Assembly (NCBI GenBank): GCA_030684395.1
Contig: JAUXTT010000017.1
Span: 434,001-498,000 of the forward strand
Length of the DNA: 64,000 bases
Origin: Bacteroidota bacterium
GTDB lineage: Bacteria > Bacteroidota > Bacteroidia > B-17B0 > Aurantibacillaceae
Direction: 5' to 3'
The notes under the pieces were generated by a model, which saw nothing but the letters and a program-made list of their open reading frames with translations, made no database searches and was not told where the DNA came from. Below, piece by piece: positions 1 through 8,505 of the stretch (within the stretch, counting starts at the first letter, position 1; the number at the start of each line of letters is the position of its first letter). The translations under genes were made by a program, and so were the position numbers.

Positions 1-575
1 GAACCGGTTACTTCAAAAAATCGTGGAGCGGAAGTGAAATTACTCCTGACATGGGTAAAGTAAAAGTTGTCAAAAAAGATGAAGGTGTAAGTTGGGGAGC
101 TGTTTACTGGCAGTACTTTGAGCAACTAGATAAAATTACTCCGCATGCAACACCATTGAAGTTGGAGAAAAAATTATTCCTGCAACAAAACACCAAGAGC
201 GGTCCGGTGATCACACCAATAACCGAACAAACAAGTTTGAAACCCGGCGACAAAGTAAAAGTACGCATTGAGTTACGTGTTGACAGAGACATGCAATACG
301 TACACATGAAAGATATGCGCGCTTCTTGTTTTGAACCTTTAAACGTATTTAGCAAATACAAATGGCAGGATGGTTTGGGATATTACGAAAGCACCAAAGA
401 TGCCTCCACCAATTTCTTCTTCAGTTATTTGGGCAAAGGAACCTATGTGTTTGAGTACCCAATTGTAGTTACCCATTACGGTAATTTCAGTAATGGTATT
501 ACAACTATACAGTGTATGTACGCTCCTGAGTTTACGAGCCATAGTGCTGGGATCAGAGTTAAGGTGCAGAAGTGA
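1..575 (+). CDS. Alpha-2-macroglobulin family protein, C-terminal end (5' truncated by the window)
   Basis: The reading frame is open from base 3, so only about the last 190 residues are present. They match the C-terminal end of the very large (about 2000 aa) bacterial alpha-2-macroglobulin-like proteins of Bacteroidota: a GAVYWQYFEQLDKI segment followed by the KPGDKVKVRIEL and VVTHYGNFSNGITTIQCMYAPEF stretch of the terminal beta-sandwich. Family members are envelope-anchored or periplasmic protease traps. The thioester region, if the protein has one, lies outside the window. The internal ATG at base 51 is not a start, because conserved sequence continues upstream of it. A hairpin follows the stop. 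The family assignment is from sequence memory and is fairly confident. Confidence 0.8.
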   Translation, partial: TGYFKKSWSGSEITPDMGKVKVVKKDEGVSWGAVYWQYFEQLDKITPHATPLKLEKKLFLQQNTKSGPVITPITEQTSLKPGDKVKVRIELRVDRDMQYVHMKDMRASCFEPLNVFSKYKWQDGLGYYESTKDASTNFFFSYLGKGTYVFEYPIVVTHYGNFSNGITTIQCMYAPEFTSHSAGIRVKVQK

Positions 576-598
576 TTTAGTTTCTTCGTAATTTGTTT

Positions 599-639
599 TA
601 TAGCGCCTATCTTGCTAAATTAGCGGGATAGGCGTTATA
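599..639 (+). terminator. Hairpin after the macroglobulin gene, possible terminator
   Basis: Arms TATAgCGCCTATC and GATAGGCGtTATA pair around a short loop 24 bases after the stop codon. No clear T-run follows, so termination is inferred from position only. A second hairpin with a related CGCCTA core lies on the other side of the next gene (2103-2148). Confidence 0.4.
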
Positions 640-678
640 ATTTGGCGTATAAACAGAAGTTAGAGCGCATTTTAATAT

Positions 679-2091
679 ATGACACTACATCGACAAACAA
701 AAGTCAGACAAAAGAATGCAAACCCTCTTGTCCCTATTGACATTGACTTATCAAAAGCAATAAAAATCAGTTTACCAAAGTTCGACTTTAGTATGGATGA
801 CTCTCCGACCCAAGACTTGGAGGAATTCTTTGAAATAAAATCAGTAGCTATTTCGCATCACAGAACAACTAGCCGACCAAAAGGATTTAAAGCATACAAA
901 ACAAATGACCTCAAAATCTTAAGATTCGTTCGATATTCAGATTTTATCTCCAAGCAACATCCATATATTAAATTTGACAACGACTCCATTGAATATTCCC
1001 AGGTTGCGAAAGAACAACCTCTCGCCGAGTACTTTTGGAGATTAAGAGAATCAAAAGATCACAATGCTTATTTAGTTAGTTTCTCTAGTCAAGACATTAC
1101 CTTGTACGACTCAGGGCTCAATGTTTTAAATCAATACAAATCCTCTGAACTTTGTGAAGATGACTATAATTTGAGAACTGTAGAATTGGCAAACGATTTG
1201 AGTTTGTTCTGTTTTACTTGTGTTAGTAAAGCATATATCTTAAACAAAGACTTTGAAATTATTGTTTCGTTTCAAGTTCCACATAAAGACGATTATGAAA
1301 AGCGCAGCAAGAATAGTGAAATCAATCCGTCAATACAAAAACACCTGACAATATTAGGATTGAAGCACCCCTCATCCCAAGAAGAAGTTAAATCAACCTT
1401 TAGAAAACTAATCAATAAATATCATCCCGACAGAAATCCAAATTCTCTAGAAGCAGAAGAAAAAGCAAAAGAACTAATTAATGCTTACGAATATTTATCA
1501 GGTCAAGAAATTAACACTGCTATGGATAGTAATAATCCAGAAGAGTTCTATTGGGTAAATAAGAAAAATTCCTTTTCAACTGAAATAAATGGTTTTACAA
1601 TTGAAATTCAAATTGGTTCTGACCGCCACGAAGATTGGATTTATGGTTCCGGTTTTTCATTCGACAATTCAATGGTTTACTTAGGCTGTTATTCTGGAAA
1701 AATATATGAAACGAACTTAGATGGCTCTGTAAATAAAATTTATATCATTCCCGAAGACGAAAAATGTGACAGTGGTGGCTCGACAAACCCAATTTCATTT
1801 GTTTACGATACAAAAAATCAGAAATACATTCTTTCACACTACTATCTTTACGTTTTAGAAAATGATATTGTAATAAATCACATTAAATGTGGTATCGGAA
1901 AGATAAGATGGTTCAATGACGGTATTATTAAACAGCTTGACAAGGAAATTATCCTTTTTGATCAAAGAGGTAATCTTGTCGGAAATATAGTGTTTAAAAC
2001 ACCTGTTAAACATTTGTGTTATAATGACGGACTTCTTCTCGTCGAATTGACCACAAAAACAATAACATTTAAAATAAAAACGACGTCTTGA
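679..2091 (+). CDS. J-domain (DnaJ-like) protein with flanking beta-rich regions
   Basis: 470 aa. A J domain sits in the middle (about residues 221-275) with the HPD tripeptide at 249-251, preceded by KLINKY and followed by helices ending in INAYEYLSG. This implies stimulation of a DnaK/Hsp70 ATPase. The regions before and after it look beta-rich, with short repeated motifs of the type ILNKDFEIIVSF and ILFDQRGNLVGNI that resemble propeller blades, but I do not recognise a named family there. There is no G/F region, no zinc finger and no DnaJ C-terminal substrate domain, so this is not the housekeeping DnaJ. It has no signal peptide and is probably cytoplasmic. It lies in a small accessory-looking segment next to a HEPN gene, and hairpins flank it on both sides. 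Confidence 0.7.
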   Translation: MTLHRQTKVRQKNANPLVPIDIDLSKAIKISLPKFDFSMDDSPTQDLEEFFEIKSVAISHHRTTSRPKGFKAYKTNDLKILRFVRYSDFISKQHPYIKFDNDSIEYSQVAKEQPLAEYFWRLRESKDHNAYLVSFSSQDITLYDSGLNVLNQYKSSELCEDDYNLRTVELANDLSLFCFTCVSKAYILNKDFEIIVSFQVPHKDDYEKRSKNSEINPSIQKHLTILGLKHPSSQEEVKSTFRKLINKYHPDRNPNSLEAEEKAKELINAYEYLSGQEINTAMDSNNPEEFYWVNKKNSFSTEINGFTIEIQIGSDRHEDWIYGSGFSFDNSMVYLGCYSGKIYETNLDGSVNKIYIIPEDEKCDSGGSTNPISFVYDTKNQKYILSHYYLYVLENDIVINHIKCGIGKIRWFNDGIIKQLDKEIILFDQRGNLVGNIVFKTPVKHLCYNDGLLLVELTTKTITFKIKTTS

Positions 2092-2102
2092 CATATAAGC
2101 AA

Positions 2103-2148
2103 GCGTAGGCACCTTTTTACTATATTTGTTTTGAGTAGGCGCCTACGC
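2103..2148. repeat. Inverted repeat between the J-domain and HEPN genes
   Basis: GCGTAGGCACCT (2103-2114) pairs with AGGCGCCTACGC (2137-2148), 11 of 12 positions matching. The loop is AT-rich and contains TATATTTG. It may terminate the upstream gene. Its CGCCTA core resembles the hairpin at 599-639. Confidence 0.6.
2121..2128 (+). promoter_or_regulatory. Possible -7 box for the HEPN gene
   Basis: TATATTTG fits the Bacteroidota -7 consensus TAnnTTTG. No convincing -33 TTTG is spaced correctly upstream. It lies in the loop of the 2103-2148 inverted repeat, 48 bases before the HEPN start codon. Confidence 0.3.
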
Positions 2149-2176
2149 CCTTTCGACAAACCGTTAAGTACAATTT

Positions 2177-2725
2177 ATGGACAATACAATCGACAGGCTG
2201 ACTTATAGTTATTCCAATGCAAGAAAGAGTTGGGAAACCTGGTGTTTTCTCGTTAATCTTGATCTGAAAACTACCAACGACAAAATTCTAAAATATGTTG
2301 AAAACAACGAACTCCTCCAACATTTTCGGTTTTTATCCTTCAAGGACTTCCATATTGAGTTATATAAAATACTTAAAGACAGTCGCAATAACCAAGATAA
2401 TATATTCAGACTTCTACGTGATATACCAAACACCGACGAAAGAAAAAACAATACAGATAAACGTCTTGCAGAGCTGACTGAACACTTGGAGTTCATTAAC
2501 AAACTACTTGATACTCGCGACAAATACTATGCTCATTTAGACAAGGATTATGAAAAACATATAAAGGAAGGCAGGACAGTTAATGACATATATTATCTTT
2601 TTCAATGTGTTGAGCAAGCAATAATTGCCTTGACCTCGCTTGAATACTTAACTTCTCATCTGGATAAAATACCATCTCGTGATGAATTTACACTTAACAC
2701 TTACGATTGCGAAAAAATTCAATGA
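2177..2725 (+). CDS. HEPN-domain protein, AbiU2-like
   Basis: 182 aa, strongly helical. The central signature is R114-D-K-Y-Y-A-H120, the Rx4-6H motif of HEPN-fold ribonucleases, followed by LDKDY and a helix rich in hydrophobic residues. The overall pattern (N-terminal long helices, RDKYYAHLDKD core, C-terminal LFQCVEQAIIAL helix) is what I associate with AbiU2-type HEPN proteins, some of which belong to abortive-infection or toxin systems. Family knowledge: HEPN toxins usually pair with a nucleotidyltransferase (MNT) antitoxin. Here the downstream gene is instead a class I methyltransferase, overlapping by 4 bases (ATGA). Catalytic activity is inferred from the motif only. Confidence 0.65.
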   Translation: MDNTIDRLTYSYSNARKSWETWCFLVNLDLKTTNDKILKYVENNELLQHFRFLSFKDFHIELYKILKDSRNNQDNIFRLLRDIPNTDERKNNTDKRLAELTEHLEFINKLLDTRDKYYAHLDKDYEKHIKEGRTVNDIYYLFQCVEQAIIALTSLEYLTSHLDKIPSRDEFTLNTYDCEKIQ

Positions 2726-3348
2726 ACATAAAACAAGCATACAATTCCTGGGCAGAGCAATACGACTCCAACGACAACAAAACAAGAGATCTGGAAGCTA
2801 TTTCTTTAAGAGAAACTTTATCAGGCATTCAGTTCGATACTTGCTTGGAAATTGGATGCGGAACCGGAAAGAACACAGAATGGTTGATCACCAAAGCAAA
2901 ACAGGTTACGGCTGTTGATCTTTCGGATGAAATGCTCGTGAAGGCAAAAGAGAAAATAAAATCGGATAAAGTTAGTTTTCATCAAGCTGATATTACTGAG
3001 GATTGGACTTTTGCAAATAAACAATTTGATCTGGTAACGTTTAGTTTGATGCTAGAACATATCGAAGACCTGGATGCGGTTTTTAAAAAAGTTTCGAAAG
3101 TAGTTTCTCCAGGTGGTTTTGTTTATGTAGGAGAACTTCATCCATTTAAACAATACTCAGGAACCAAAGCACGATTTGATACCGAAGAAGGGCAACAAAT
3201 TGTAACTTGTTTTAACCATAATATTTCTGATTTTACGCAAGCTGCAAAAACAAATGGTTTTAAGATCATAGATATTGCAGAATATTTTGATGATAATGAC
3301 AGAACTAGTATTCCAAGGATTTTGACTTTGTTGTTGAGGAAAAAGTAG
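2722..3348 (+). CDS. Class I SAM-dependent methyltransferase
   Basis: 208 aa. Motif I is LEIGCGTGKN, motif II the acidic VTAVDLSDEML, then HQADI and FDLVTFSLMLEHI, giving a standard methyltransferase-11 fold. The substrate is unknown; proteins of this type in Bacteroidota methylate small molecules. The ATG at 2722 overlaps the stop of the HEPN gene (ATGA), which suggests translational coupling; a longer reading from TTG at 2707 is possible but less likely. No DNA- or RNA-recognition domain is visible. Whether the pair is functional or an accident of packing cannot be told from sequence. Confidence 0.8.
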   Translation: MNIKQAYNSWAEQYDSNDNKTRDLEAISLRETLSGIQFDTCLEIGCGTGKNTEWLITKAKQVTAVDLSDEMLVKAKEKIKSDKVSFHQADITEDWTFANKQFDLVTFSLMLEHIEDLDAVFKKVSKVVSPGGFVYVGELHPFKQYSGTKARFDTEEGQQIVTCFNHNISDFTQAAKTNGFKIIDIAEYFDDNDRTSIPRILTLLLRKK

Positions 3349-3377
3349 GTTTTTAATGTTTAACCTAATTTGAGCGA

Positions 3378-3415
3378 TTATTTTGATGTCAAAAATCGAG
3401 TAAACATCAAAATAA
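3378..3415. repeat. Perfect 12-bp inverted repeat in the convergent intergenic region
   Basis: TTATTTTGATGT (3378-3389) and ACATCAAAATAA (3404-3415) pair perfectly around a 14-base loop, between the methyltransferase and AraC genes, which converge. It could act as a bidirectional terminator, but no T-run follows either arm. The word GATGT recurs nearby at 3424 and 3456. Confidence 0.5.
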
Positions 3416-3504
3416 CCAAAATTTGATGTTAATGTGCAAAAAAGACTTTGGCGTTGATGTCCAATTAAAAGCGCGCAAGATTTTATCGAAATAACTTCTG
3501 CCAG

Positions 3505-4320
3505 TTAAATCAAATGAATAAACTCCGTCCCCATTCTGGTTAACTGACTGAAATAAGCAGTGGGATTAGTTCCTACAATTTTTTGAAATTCTTTATTAAA
3601 ATGTGATTGATCAGTGTAGCCTAATTCGTTGAGCACATTGGTATAGCTTGATCTTATTTGTTCGTAGCGCTTGCTAAAAGATTTTACTCTAATAATTGTT
3701 GAATATAATTTAGGGCTCATTCCAACACATTCATTGAACTTTCTACGGAAAGTTCTTTCGCTCATAAAATGATCTTTATAAAGAGTCGACATTTCTATGT
3801 TTCCTGCCAGTGTATGGATCTGATTAATAACTCCTGAAATCCGGGAAGAGTAATATTCATCCTTTTTCTTTAAACAGGTAAGCAGAAATTTTTCCAGCAA
3901 AGTATGCTTTTCTTTTTCGCCAACTGTTTCTTTCAATTGTTCATATACGAGTTGAACCTCGTTACCAAACACCTGTGATGCATTTGCAGTACATCCTTTA
4001 TACTGCTCTAAAGTATCATTAACAAAAAGTTGAGCCGAACCCGGTTGAAATACTGCTCCAACCAGATTTACATCTCCTGCATATTGCAAAAAACTTCTGT
4101 CCGGGTGAAGTCCTGTTAACACTACTTCCGGCATTTCGAAAAAATTTATTCCGTTGCTCGAAAACAAAACCGGCGCACCTAAATTAAATACAACATCAAG
4201 CGTTCCATCGGGCAAACGACGATGAACCGAGTTAATGTTCTCCAAGGCAGAAGCTTGTACAGAGTAAAAGAACTTAATGTGCTTTTGTAAGTACTTAGGA
4301 TATGTTTTTATCAGCTTCAT
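3505..4320 (-). CDS. AraC family transcriptional regulator
   Basis: 271 aa from the ATG at 4320 (start of MKLIKTYPKYLQ); a further upstream ATG at 4359 would add 13 residues and run into the divergent promoter region. The N-terminal about 150 residues resemble the cupin-like sensor domain seen in many Bacteroidota AraC proteins (LPDGTLDVVFNLG). The C-terminal part has the double helix-turn-helix: FRRKFNECVGMSPKLY and LNELGYTDQSHFNKEFQ. It is divergent from the S41 protease gene, with about 107 bases between the start codons, so it may regulate that gene; this is inference from position. Confidence 0.85.
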   Translation of the reverse strand: MKLIKTYPKYLQKHIKFFYSVQASALENINSVHRRLPDGTLDVVFNLGAPVLFSSNGINFFEMPEVVLTGLHPDRSFLQYAGDVNLVGAVFQPGSAQLFVNDTLEQYKGCTANASQVFGNEVQLVYEQLKETVGEKEKHTLLEKFLLTCLKKKDEYYSSRISGVINQIHTLAGNIEMSTLYKDHFMSERTFRRKFNECVGMSPKLYSTIIRVKSFSKRYEQIRSSYTNVLNELGYTDQSHFNKEFQKIVGTNPTAYFSQLTRMGTEFIHLI

Positions 4321-4365
4321 TAAAAATTGGCCGTTTTTTACAAGAATGAAAAGAATCAATTCACG

Positions 4366-4373
4366 TACATTTG
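4366..4373 (+). promoter_or_regulatory. -7 box for the S41 protease gene
   Basis: TACATTTG matches TAnnTTTG exactly and lies 54 bases before the start codon at 4428. No good -33 element is visible at the expected spacing, which would suit a promoter that depends on an activator such as the divergent AraC protein. Confidence 0.45.
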
Positions 4374-4427
4374 TGTCGATAAGTCATTAAATTAATTCAT
4401 TCGAAATATAATCATAAGAAACAGATC

Positions 4428-5810
4428 ATGAATATCAAATCCATAGCATTCTTCACAGTCCTTTCGTTACTTTTTGTTAAACCAAATTTTGTTCAGGCAC
4501 AAGACCCGGGGTCAAAGATGAACCCGAAAGAGATCAAATTATTGGTTGACAGTTTAAGTAAAGCTCTAAACAGGTTATATGTTTTCCCCGAAAAAGCCAC
4601 ACTAATGATAAACGCGGTAAACAAACAATACAAGAGTGGTGCCTACAACAAAATCTCCAACAGGTTCGAGCTGAGTATGCAAATCCATAAAGATCTTCAG
4701 CAAGCTCACAAAGACGGGCACCTGAGTATTATGTACGAACCGGAATTCGCTAAGGACATAGAAACACCCAGAACAGATTCGATGCTAAAAGAAGGATACA
4801 ACTGGATGTTGAAACGGGCACGTGAAGATAATTTTGCGTTTAAAAAAACGGAGATACTTCAAGGAAATATTGGTTATGTAAGATGGGATGGCTTTATGGA
4901 ATTTGTGGATGAATCGAAAGCTACTTTAAATTCGGCATTTCAGTTTGTAAGTAATTGCAAAGCCGTGATCATTGATATGCGATACAACGGAGGAGGTTCT
5001 CCCGAAATGGTGTTGCAAACACAAAATTATTTTTTCAATGAAAAAGCAAGTATGAACCATATCATTGGTCGCTCGTTGGATACAGCTAAACGATATACTG
5101 ATCCTTCCAAAACAGATTTTAAACTAAACATGCCGGTATATATTTTAACCAGCCACGGAACTTTTTCGGGAGCCGAAGATTTTACCTACGGATTGAAGTA
5201 TACGAAACGTGCTATTGTTGTAGGCGACACTACAGGCGGAGGGGCTCATCCAACAGGCAGCTTTAGCATAGGACAAGGCTTTGTTGTAAATATTCCAACT
5301 CATCGCTCAAGTAACGAGGTTACTAAAACCGACTGGGAAGGCACAGGCGTGTGGCCGGATATTGCTGTACCATCTGAGCAGGCTTTAACTAAGGCGCATG
5401 TTTTGATCCTTACCCAGCTTATAGCAAAAACCAGTGATGAAAGAGAAAAATATTTGTTGCAGTGGAATATGAATACACTTGAGAACAAAATTCTTCTTTC
5501 TGAACAACTCAAAAAAGAAACGATAAAAATTGCCAAAGAAGGGTTGGCAAAATACTGCGGCGACTATATTCCTGCAAACTCCGGCGCACCATTATTACCT
5601 ATGTCAATTATTCTTAAAGGGGATTATATATGCCGTCATTTGAATAATGGTTCTGAAGATATTCGTATAGTTCCGGTTTCTGCAACCAAATTTATTTATG
5701 ATGATGAAACCGGGCGTGCCATTACTTTTACACTGGATAAGGATGGAGTTGCAACGGATCTTATTTTATCAAGACCTGATGGTGTGTACACGCTTAATAA
5801 GAAGAAGTGA
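4428..5810 (+). CDS. Secreted S41 family serine peptidase
   Basis: 460 aa with an N-terminal signal peptide (residues 1-25, ending VQAQ). An N-terminal helical domain of the retinol-binding-protein/tail-protease type (residues about 30-110) precedes the S41 catalytic domain. The likely nucleophile is Ser247 in TSHGTFSGAEDF, and the downstream GDTTGGGAHPTGS loop is typical of the family. There is no PDZ domain. It probably acts in the periplasm or outside the cell as a processing or degradative protease. The C-terminal about 90 residues form a small beta-rich tail of unknown role. It is divergent from an AraC regulator and convergent with a LytTR regulator. Confidence 0.85.
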   Translation: MNIKSIAFFTVLSLLFVKPNFVQAQDPGSKMNPKEIKLLVDSLSKALNRLYVFPEKATLMINAVNKQYKSGAYNKISNRFELSMQIHKDLQQAHKDGHLSIMYEPEFAKDIETPRTDSMLKEGYNWMLKRAREDNFAFKKTEILQGNIGYVRWDGFMEFVDESKATLNSAFQFVSNCKAVIIDMRYNGGGSPEMVLQTQNYFFNEKASMNHIIGRSLDTAKRYTDPSKTDFKLNMPVYILTSHGTFSGAEDFTYGLKYTKRAIVVGDTTGGGAHPTGSFSIGQGFVVNIPTHRSSNEVTKTDWEGTGVWPDIAVPSEQALTKAHVLILTQLIAKTSDEREKYLLQWNMNTLENKILLSEQLKKETIKIAKEGLAKYCGDYIPANSGAPLLPMSIILKGDYICRHLNNGSEDIRIVPVSATKFIYDDETGRAITFTLDKDGVATDLILSRPDGVYTLNKKK

Positions 5811-5837
5811 TGTTAGAATTAATAATTCTACTGCAAA

Positions 5838-6596
5838 CTACTTCTTAACTCTTTCCAGAATCTCTTGTTTTTTACGGCGGGCTATTTCAAAAACTTTACC
5901 GTTGATCATTTCAATAAAGCAGGGTTCGCCTTTGCTATATCCCTTTATGTGGTTCACGTTTACCATACAGCTTTTGTGAATGCGGATCAAACCGGCACGA
6001 TCTCCTAAATATTCTTCAAATTCTTTAATGGATCTGGCCGTGGTATAACGTTCGCTGTTATTAGTTGTAATATCACAATACCTGCCATCGGCCTCAATAT
6101 ATAGTATGTTGTTTTCGGGAAGCAGTTTTACATTATCCCCGGAATGTACTGCAATCTTCCTGTCTTTAATATCCGTATCAACCGTACGCAACAGATTTAT
6201 GATCTGCACGTTGTTCTTGGTTTTAACAGCAATGCTTTTTTTCGCTTTATTAATAGCATCCCTCAGGTCTTTTATTTCAACCGGCTTCAGCAAATAATCG
6301 AGCGCACTGAATTTTATGGCATTGATCGCATACTGGTCGTAACTGGTAACAAAGATCACCTCAAAGGACAGCTCTTCAAATTTCTTTAACAGGTTAAAAC
6401 CGCTTTGCCTGGGCATCTGTATATCTAAAAAAACAAGCTGCGGTTGTTTGGCCTTCACTAATTTAAAAGCATCCTCCACATTTTCAGCTTCGCCCACCAA
6501 TTCAATTTCCTGAAAGAAATTTTCCAGCAGGTTCCTCATGACTTCCCTGCCGTTTTCCTCATCATCAACTAATATGGCTGTTATTTTACTTTCCAT
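5838..6596 (-). CDS. LytTR family response regulator
   Basis: 252 aa. Receiver domain with acidic pocket D11/D12, phospho-acceptor D58 in FLDIQMP, a TSYD switch motif and LLKP with the conserved Lys. The C-terminal LytTR DNA-binding domain spans about residues 150-250 (ILYIEADGRYCDI ... LIRIHKSCMVNVNHIKGY). Its start overlaps the end of the histidine kinase gene by 11 bases, so the two are translated from one message and form a cognate pair. LytTR regulators typically bind direct repeats; no target is obvious in the window. Confidence 0.92.
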   Translation of the reverse strand: MESKITAILVDDEENGREVMRNLLENFFQEIELVGEAENVEDAFKLVKAKQPQLVFLDIQMPRQSGFNLLKKFEELSFEVIFVTSYDQYAINAIKFSALDYLLKPVEIKDLRDAINKAKKSIAVKTKNNVQIINLLRTVDTDIKDRKIAVHSGDNVKLLPENNILYIEADGRYCDITTNNSERYTTARSIKEFEEYLGDRAGLIRIHKSCMVNVNHIKGYSKGEPCFIEMINGKVFEIARRKKQEILERVKK

Positions 6597-8370
6597 GTAT
6601 GGGTAAATAAATTTCCACTTTTGTTCCGCTTACTGTTCCTTTTTCATCGCGCAGATCCGTTATCACCACTTTGGCATTTTCGTATTCCTGCATTTTATTT
6701 ATCATTAACAAGCGTTGTTCTATTATAGTCATGGCTACCGACCTGTGCGCGTCTTCTTTTCTATATTGTTTTGCCTGCTCCCGCCCAATGCCGTTATCCT
6801 TGATGCAAATTCTTAAAACTTCTTCGTTTTGTGTAATATCCACCGTTAAAACTCCTTTGCGTTCTTTATCCAAATTCATCAGGCCATGCCAAATGGCATT
6901 TTCAATATAAGGCTGTATTAACATGGCAGGAACAACTATCTCCATTTCATTTACCTGTTCATCCATATTCAGGTTAAAATCGAATTTGTTATTAAACCTT
7001 AATTGCTCCAGCTCCACATACAGCTTTATCATTTCTATCTCTTGCTGCAGCATGAGTGTTTTTTCCTGGCTGTTATTTAAAACTATCCTGATGAGCTTAG
7101 CAAACTTTGCCAGGTAGTCGTATGCTTCCTGCTGATTATTTTTAAGTATGTATTTCTGGATGCTGTTAATGGCATTAAAAATAAAATGCGGATTCATTTG
7201 CGCTCTTAATGCCTGCTGCTTAAACTCCAATATACCTTTTTCAAATTCGACCTGTTTTTGCTTTTTTCGATGCCTGCTGCGTATGATAAAAAGCAGGAAC
7301 ACCATCAACAAACAGGCACAGCCAGAAAAAGCAATGATGGCAAGCAAAGCTCTTCTTTCACTTTTAATAGTAAGCATCTCGTTCTCCTGGTCCTTTTTTC
7401 CAACCTCGTATTGGATGCTCAGCTCTTTGATTTGCTTCTGCGTATTAATACCAAATAAAGAATCCTTGATCGTATTGTACTTTTGCAAATAAAAATAGGC
7501 GCTGTCTCCATTATGGATATGTGCATATAACTCCGATTTAGCAAGAAACACCGTACTGATCTGCTCAGGGCTATGGATTCCCCGTAGAGCAAGCAGTGCC
7601 GAATCAAGCAGGGCAATACATTTTCGCATCTCCTTTTTAAAATCCGGGTGTTGAGGATCTTCGTACAGGTAATAATTTGCTGCATTTAAATTAATGTACG
7701 AGGTGGATATTCCCCTGGCATCATTCATCTCTTTAAAAAGTGCCAGCGCTTTTCGCCCGAGGATATTTACTTCCTGATATTTTCCCCGCTCAAGTTCAAG
7801 ATATGCCATATTAAGGTAAACATTACCCAACAGGTCTTTTTTATCATTCTTTTTAAAAATAGCTTCTGCTTGCTTTAAATAGTGCAGTGCATTTCTATAA
7901 TCGTTCCGGTCCTGGTAAATCCCACTCATTACATTATAACAATCACCAAGCTTAGGATCAAACTTGTTCCCGGCAAACAAAAGGTTTATCGCTCTGTTTA
8001 TATATTCAAACGCAAGGCTGTCCTGCCTCATCGTTTGGTAATTAGAACCAATATTGTAATTTATTACCGCAGCTGCTCCCTTGTCCTTTTCCAGTATGGT
8101 CAGTGCTTTGAAATAATATTCAATGGACTTTTGATACTCCCCCATATAACAATATACATTGGCTATATTATTATAATCCATTCCCTGCTCTTTTATATTC
8201 TTATCGCTTATATCAGATTCGAGCCTTTGTTTATATATATCAAGTGCCTCTTTATAATTGCCGATTTTTTTTAAGCTGTCGGCACGATCCAATTGTGACC
8301 AAAGGCTTTTATTGCCGAAGATTAAAAGGCAGCTTATCAAAAGGTATATTCTTTTATTCAAAGGAAGCAT
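6586..8370 (-). CDS. TPR-containing sensor histidine kinase (LytS/His_kinase family)
   Basis: 594 aa from the ATG at 8370, which gives a signal peptide (MLPLNKRIYLLISCLLIF). The open frame extends upstream to 8523, but that would overlap the divergent gene and lacks a signal sequence. Periplasmic TPR repeats (about 30-310) are followed by one transmembrane helix (about 341-364), a coiled linker, the His_kinase motif QMNPHFIFNAINSI with His395, and an ATPase domain with the N box ENAIWHGL and the G box DNGIGREQA. It pairs with the LytTR regulator. CAAATTTA at 8377-8384 (TAAATTTG on the coding strand) is a possible -7 box very near the start. Confidence 0.9.
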   Translation of the reverse strand: MLPLNKRIYLLISCLLIFGNKSLWSQLDRADSLKKIGNYKEALDIYKQRLESDISDKNIKEQGMDYNNIANVYCYMGEYQKSIEYYFKALTILEKDKGAAAVINYNIGSNYQTMRQDSLAFEYINRAINLLFAGNKFDPKLGDCYNVMSGIYQDRNDYRNALHYLKQAEAIFKKNDKKDLLGNVYLNMAYLELERGKYQEVNILGRKALALFKEMNDARGISTSYINLNAANYYLYEDPQHPDFKKEMRKCIALLDSALLALRGIHSPEQISTVFLAKSELYAHIHNGDSAYFYLQKYNTIKDSLFGINTQKQIKELSIQYEVGKKDQENEMLTIKSERRALLAIIAFSGCACLLMVFLLFIIRSRHRKKQKQVEFEKGILEFKQQALRAQMNPHFIFNAINSIQKYILKNNQQEAYDYLAKFAKLIRIVLNNSQEKTLMLQQEIEMIKLYVELEQLRFNNKFDFNLNMDEQVNEMEIVVPAMLIQPYIENAIWHGLMNLDKERKGVLTVDITQNEEVLRICIKDNGIGREQAKQYRKEDAHRSVAMTIIEQRLLMINKMQEYENAKVVITDLRDEKGTVSGTKVEIYLPIHGK

Positions 8371-8505
8371 TCCCGGCAAATTTAGCAATATTGTCAAAGC
8401 CCTGAGGCAGTTTGAAGCAAATGTGATAAAAACGTTATTTACGGTACGTGTCCGGCATTTCGGATACTCTACTTTTACTCTTGCAAAACATTTAATATAC
8501 AAACA

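Noticed and set aside
3349-3504. Small RNA between methyltransferase and AraC
   Set aside because: Only an inverted repeat is visible; no promoter or terminator signature supports an independent RNA.
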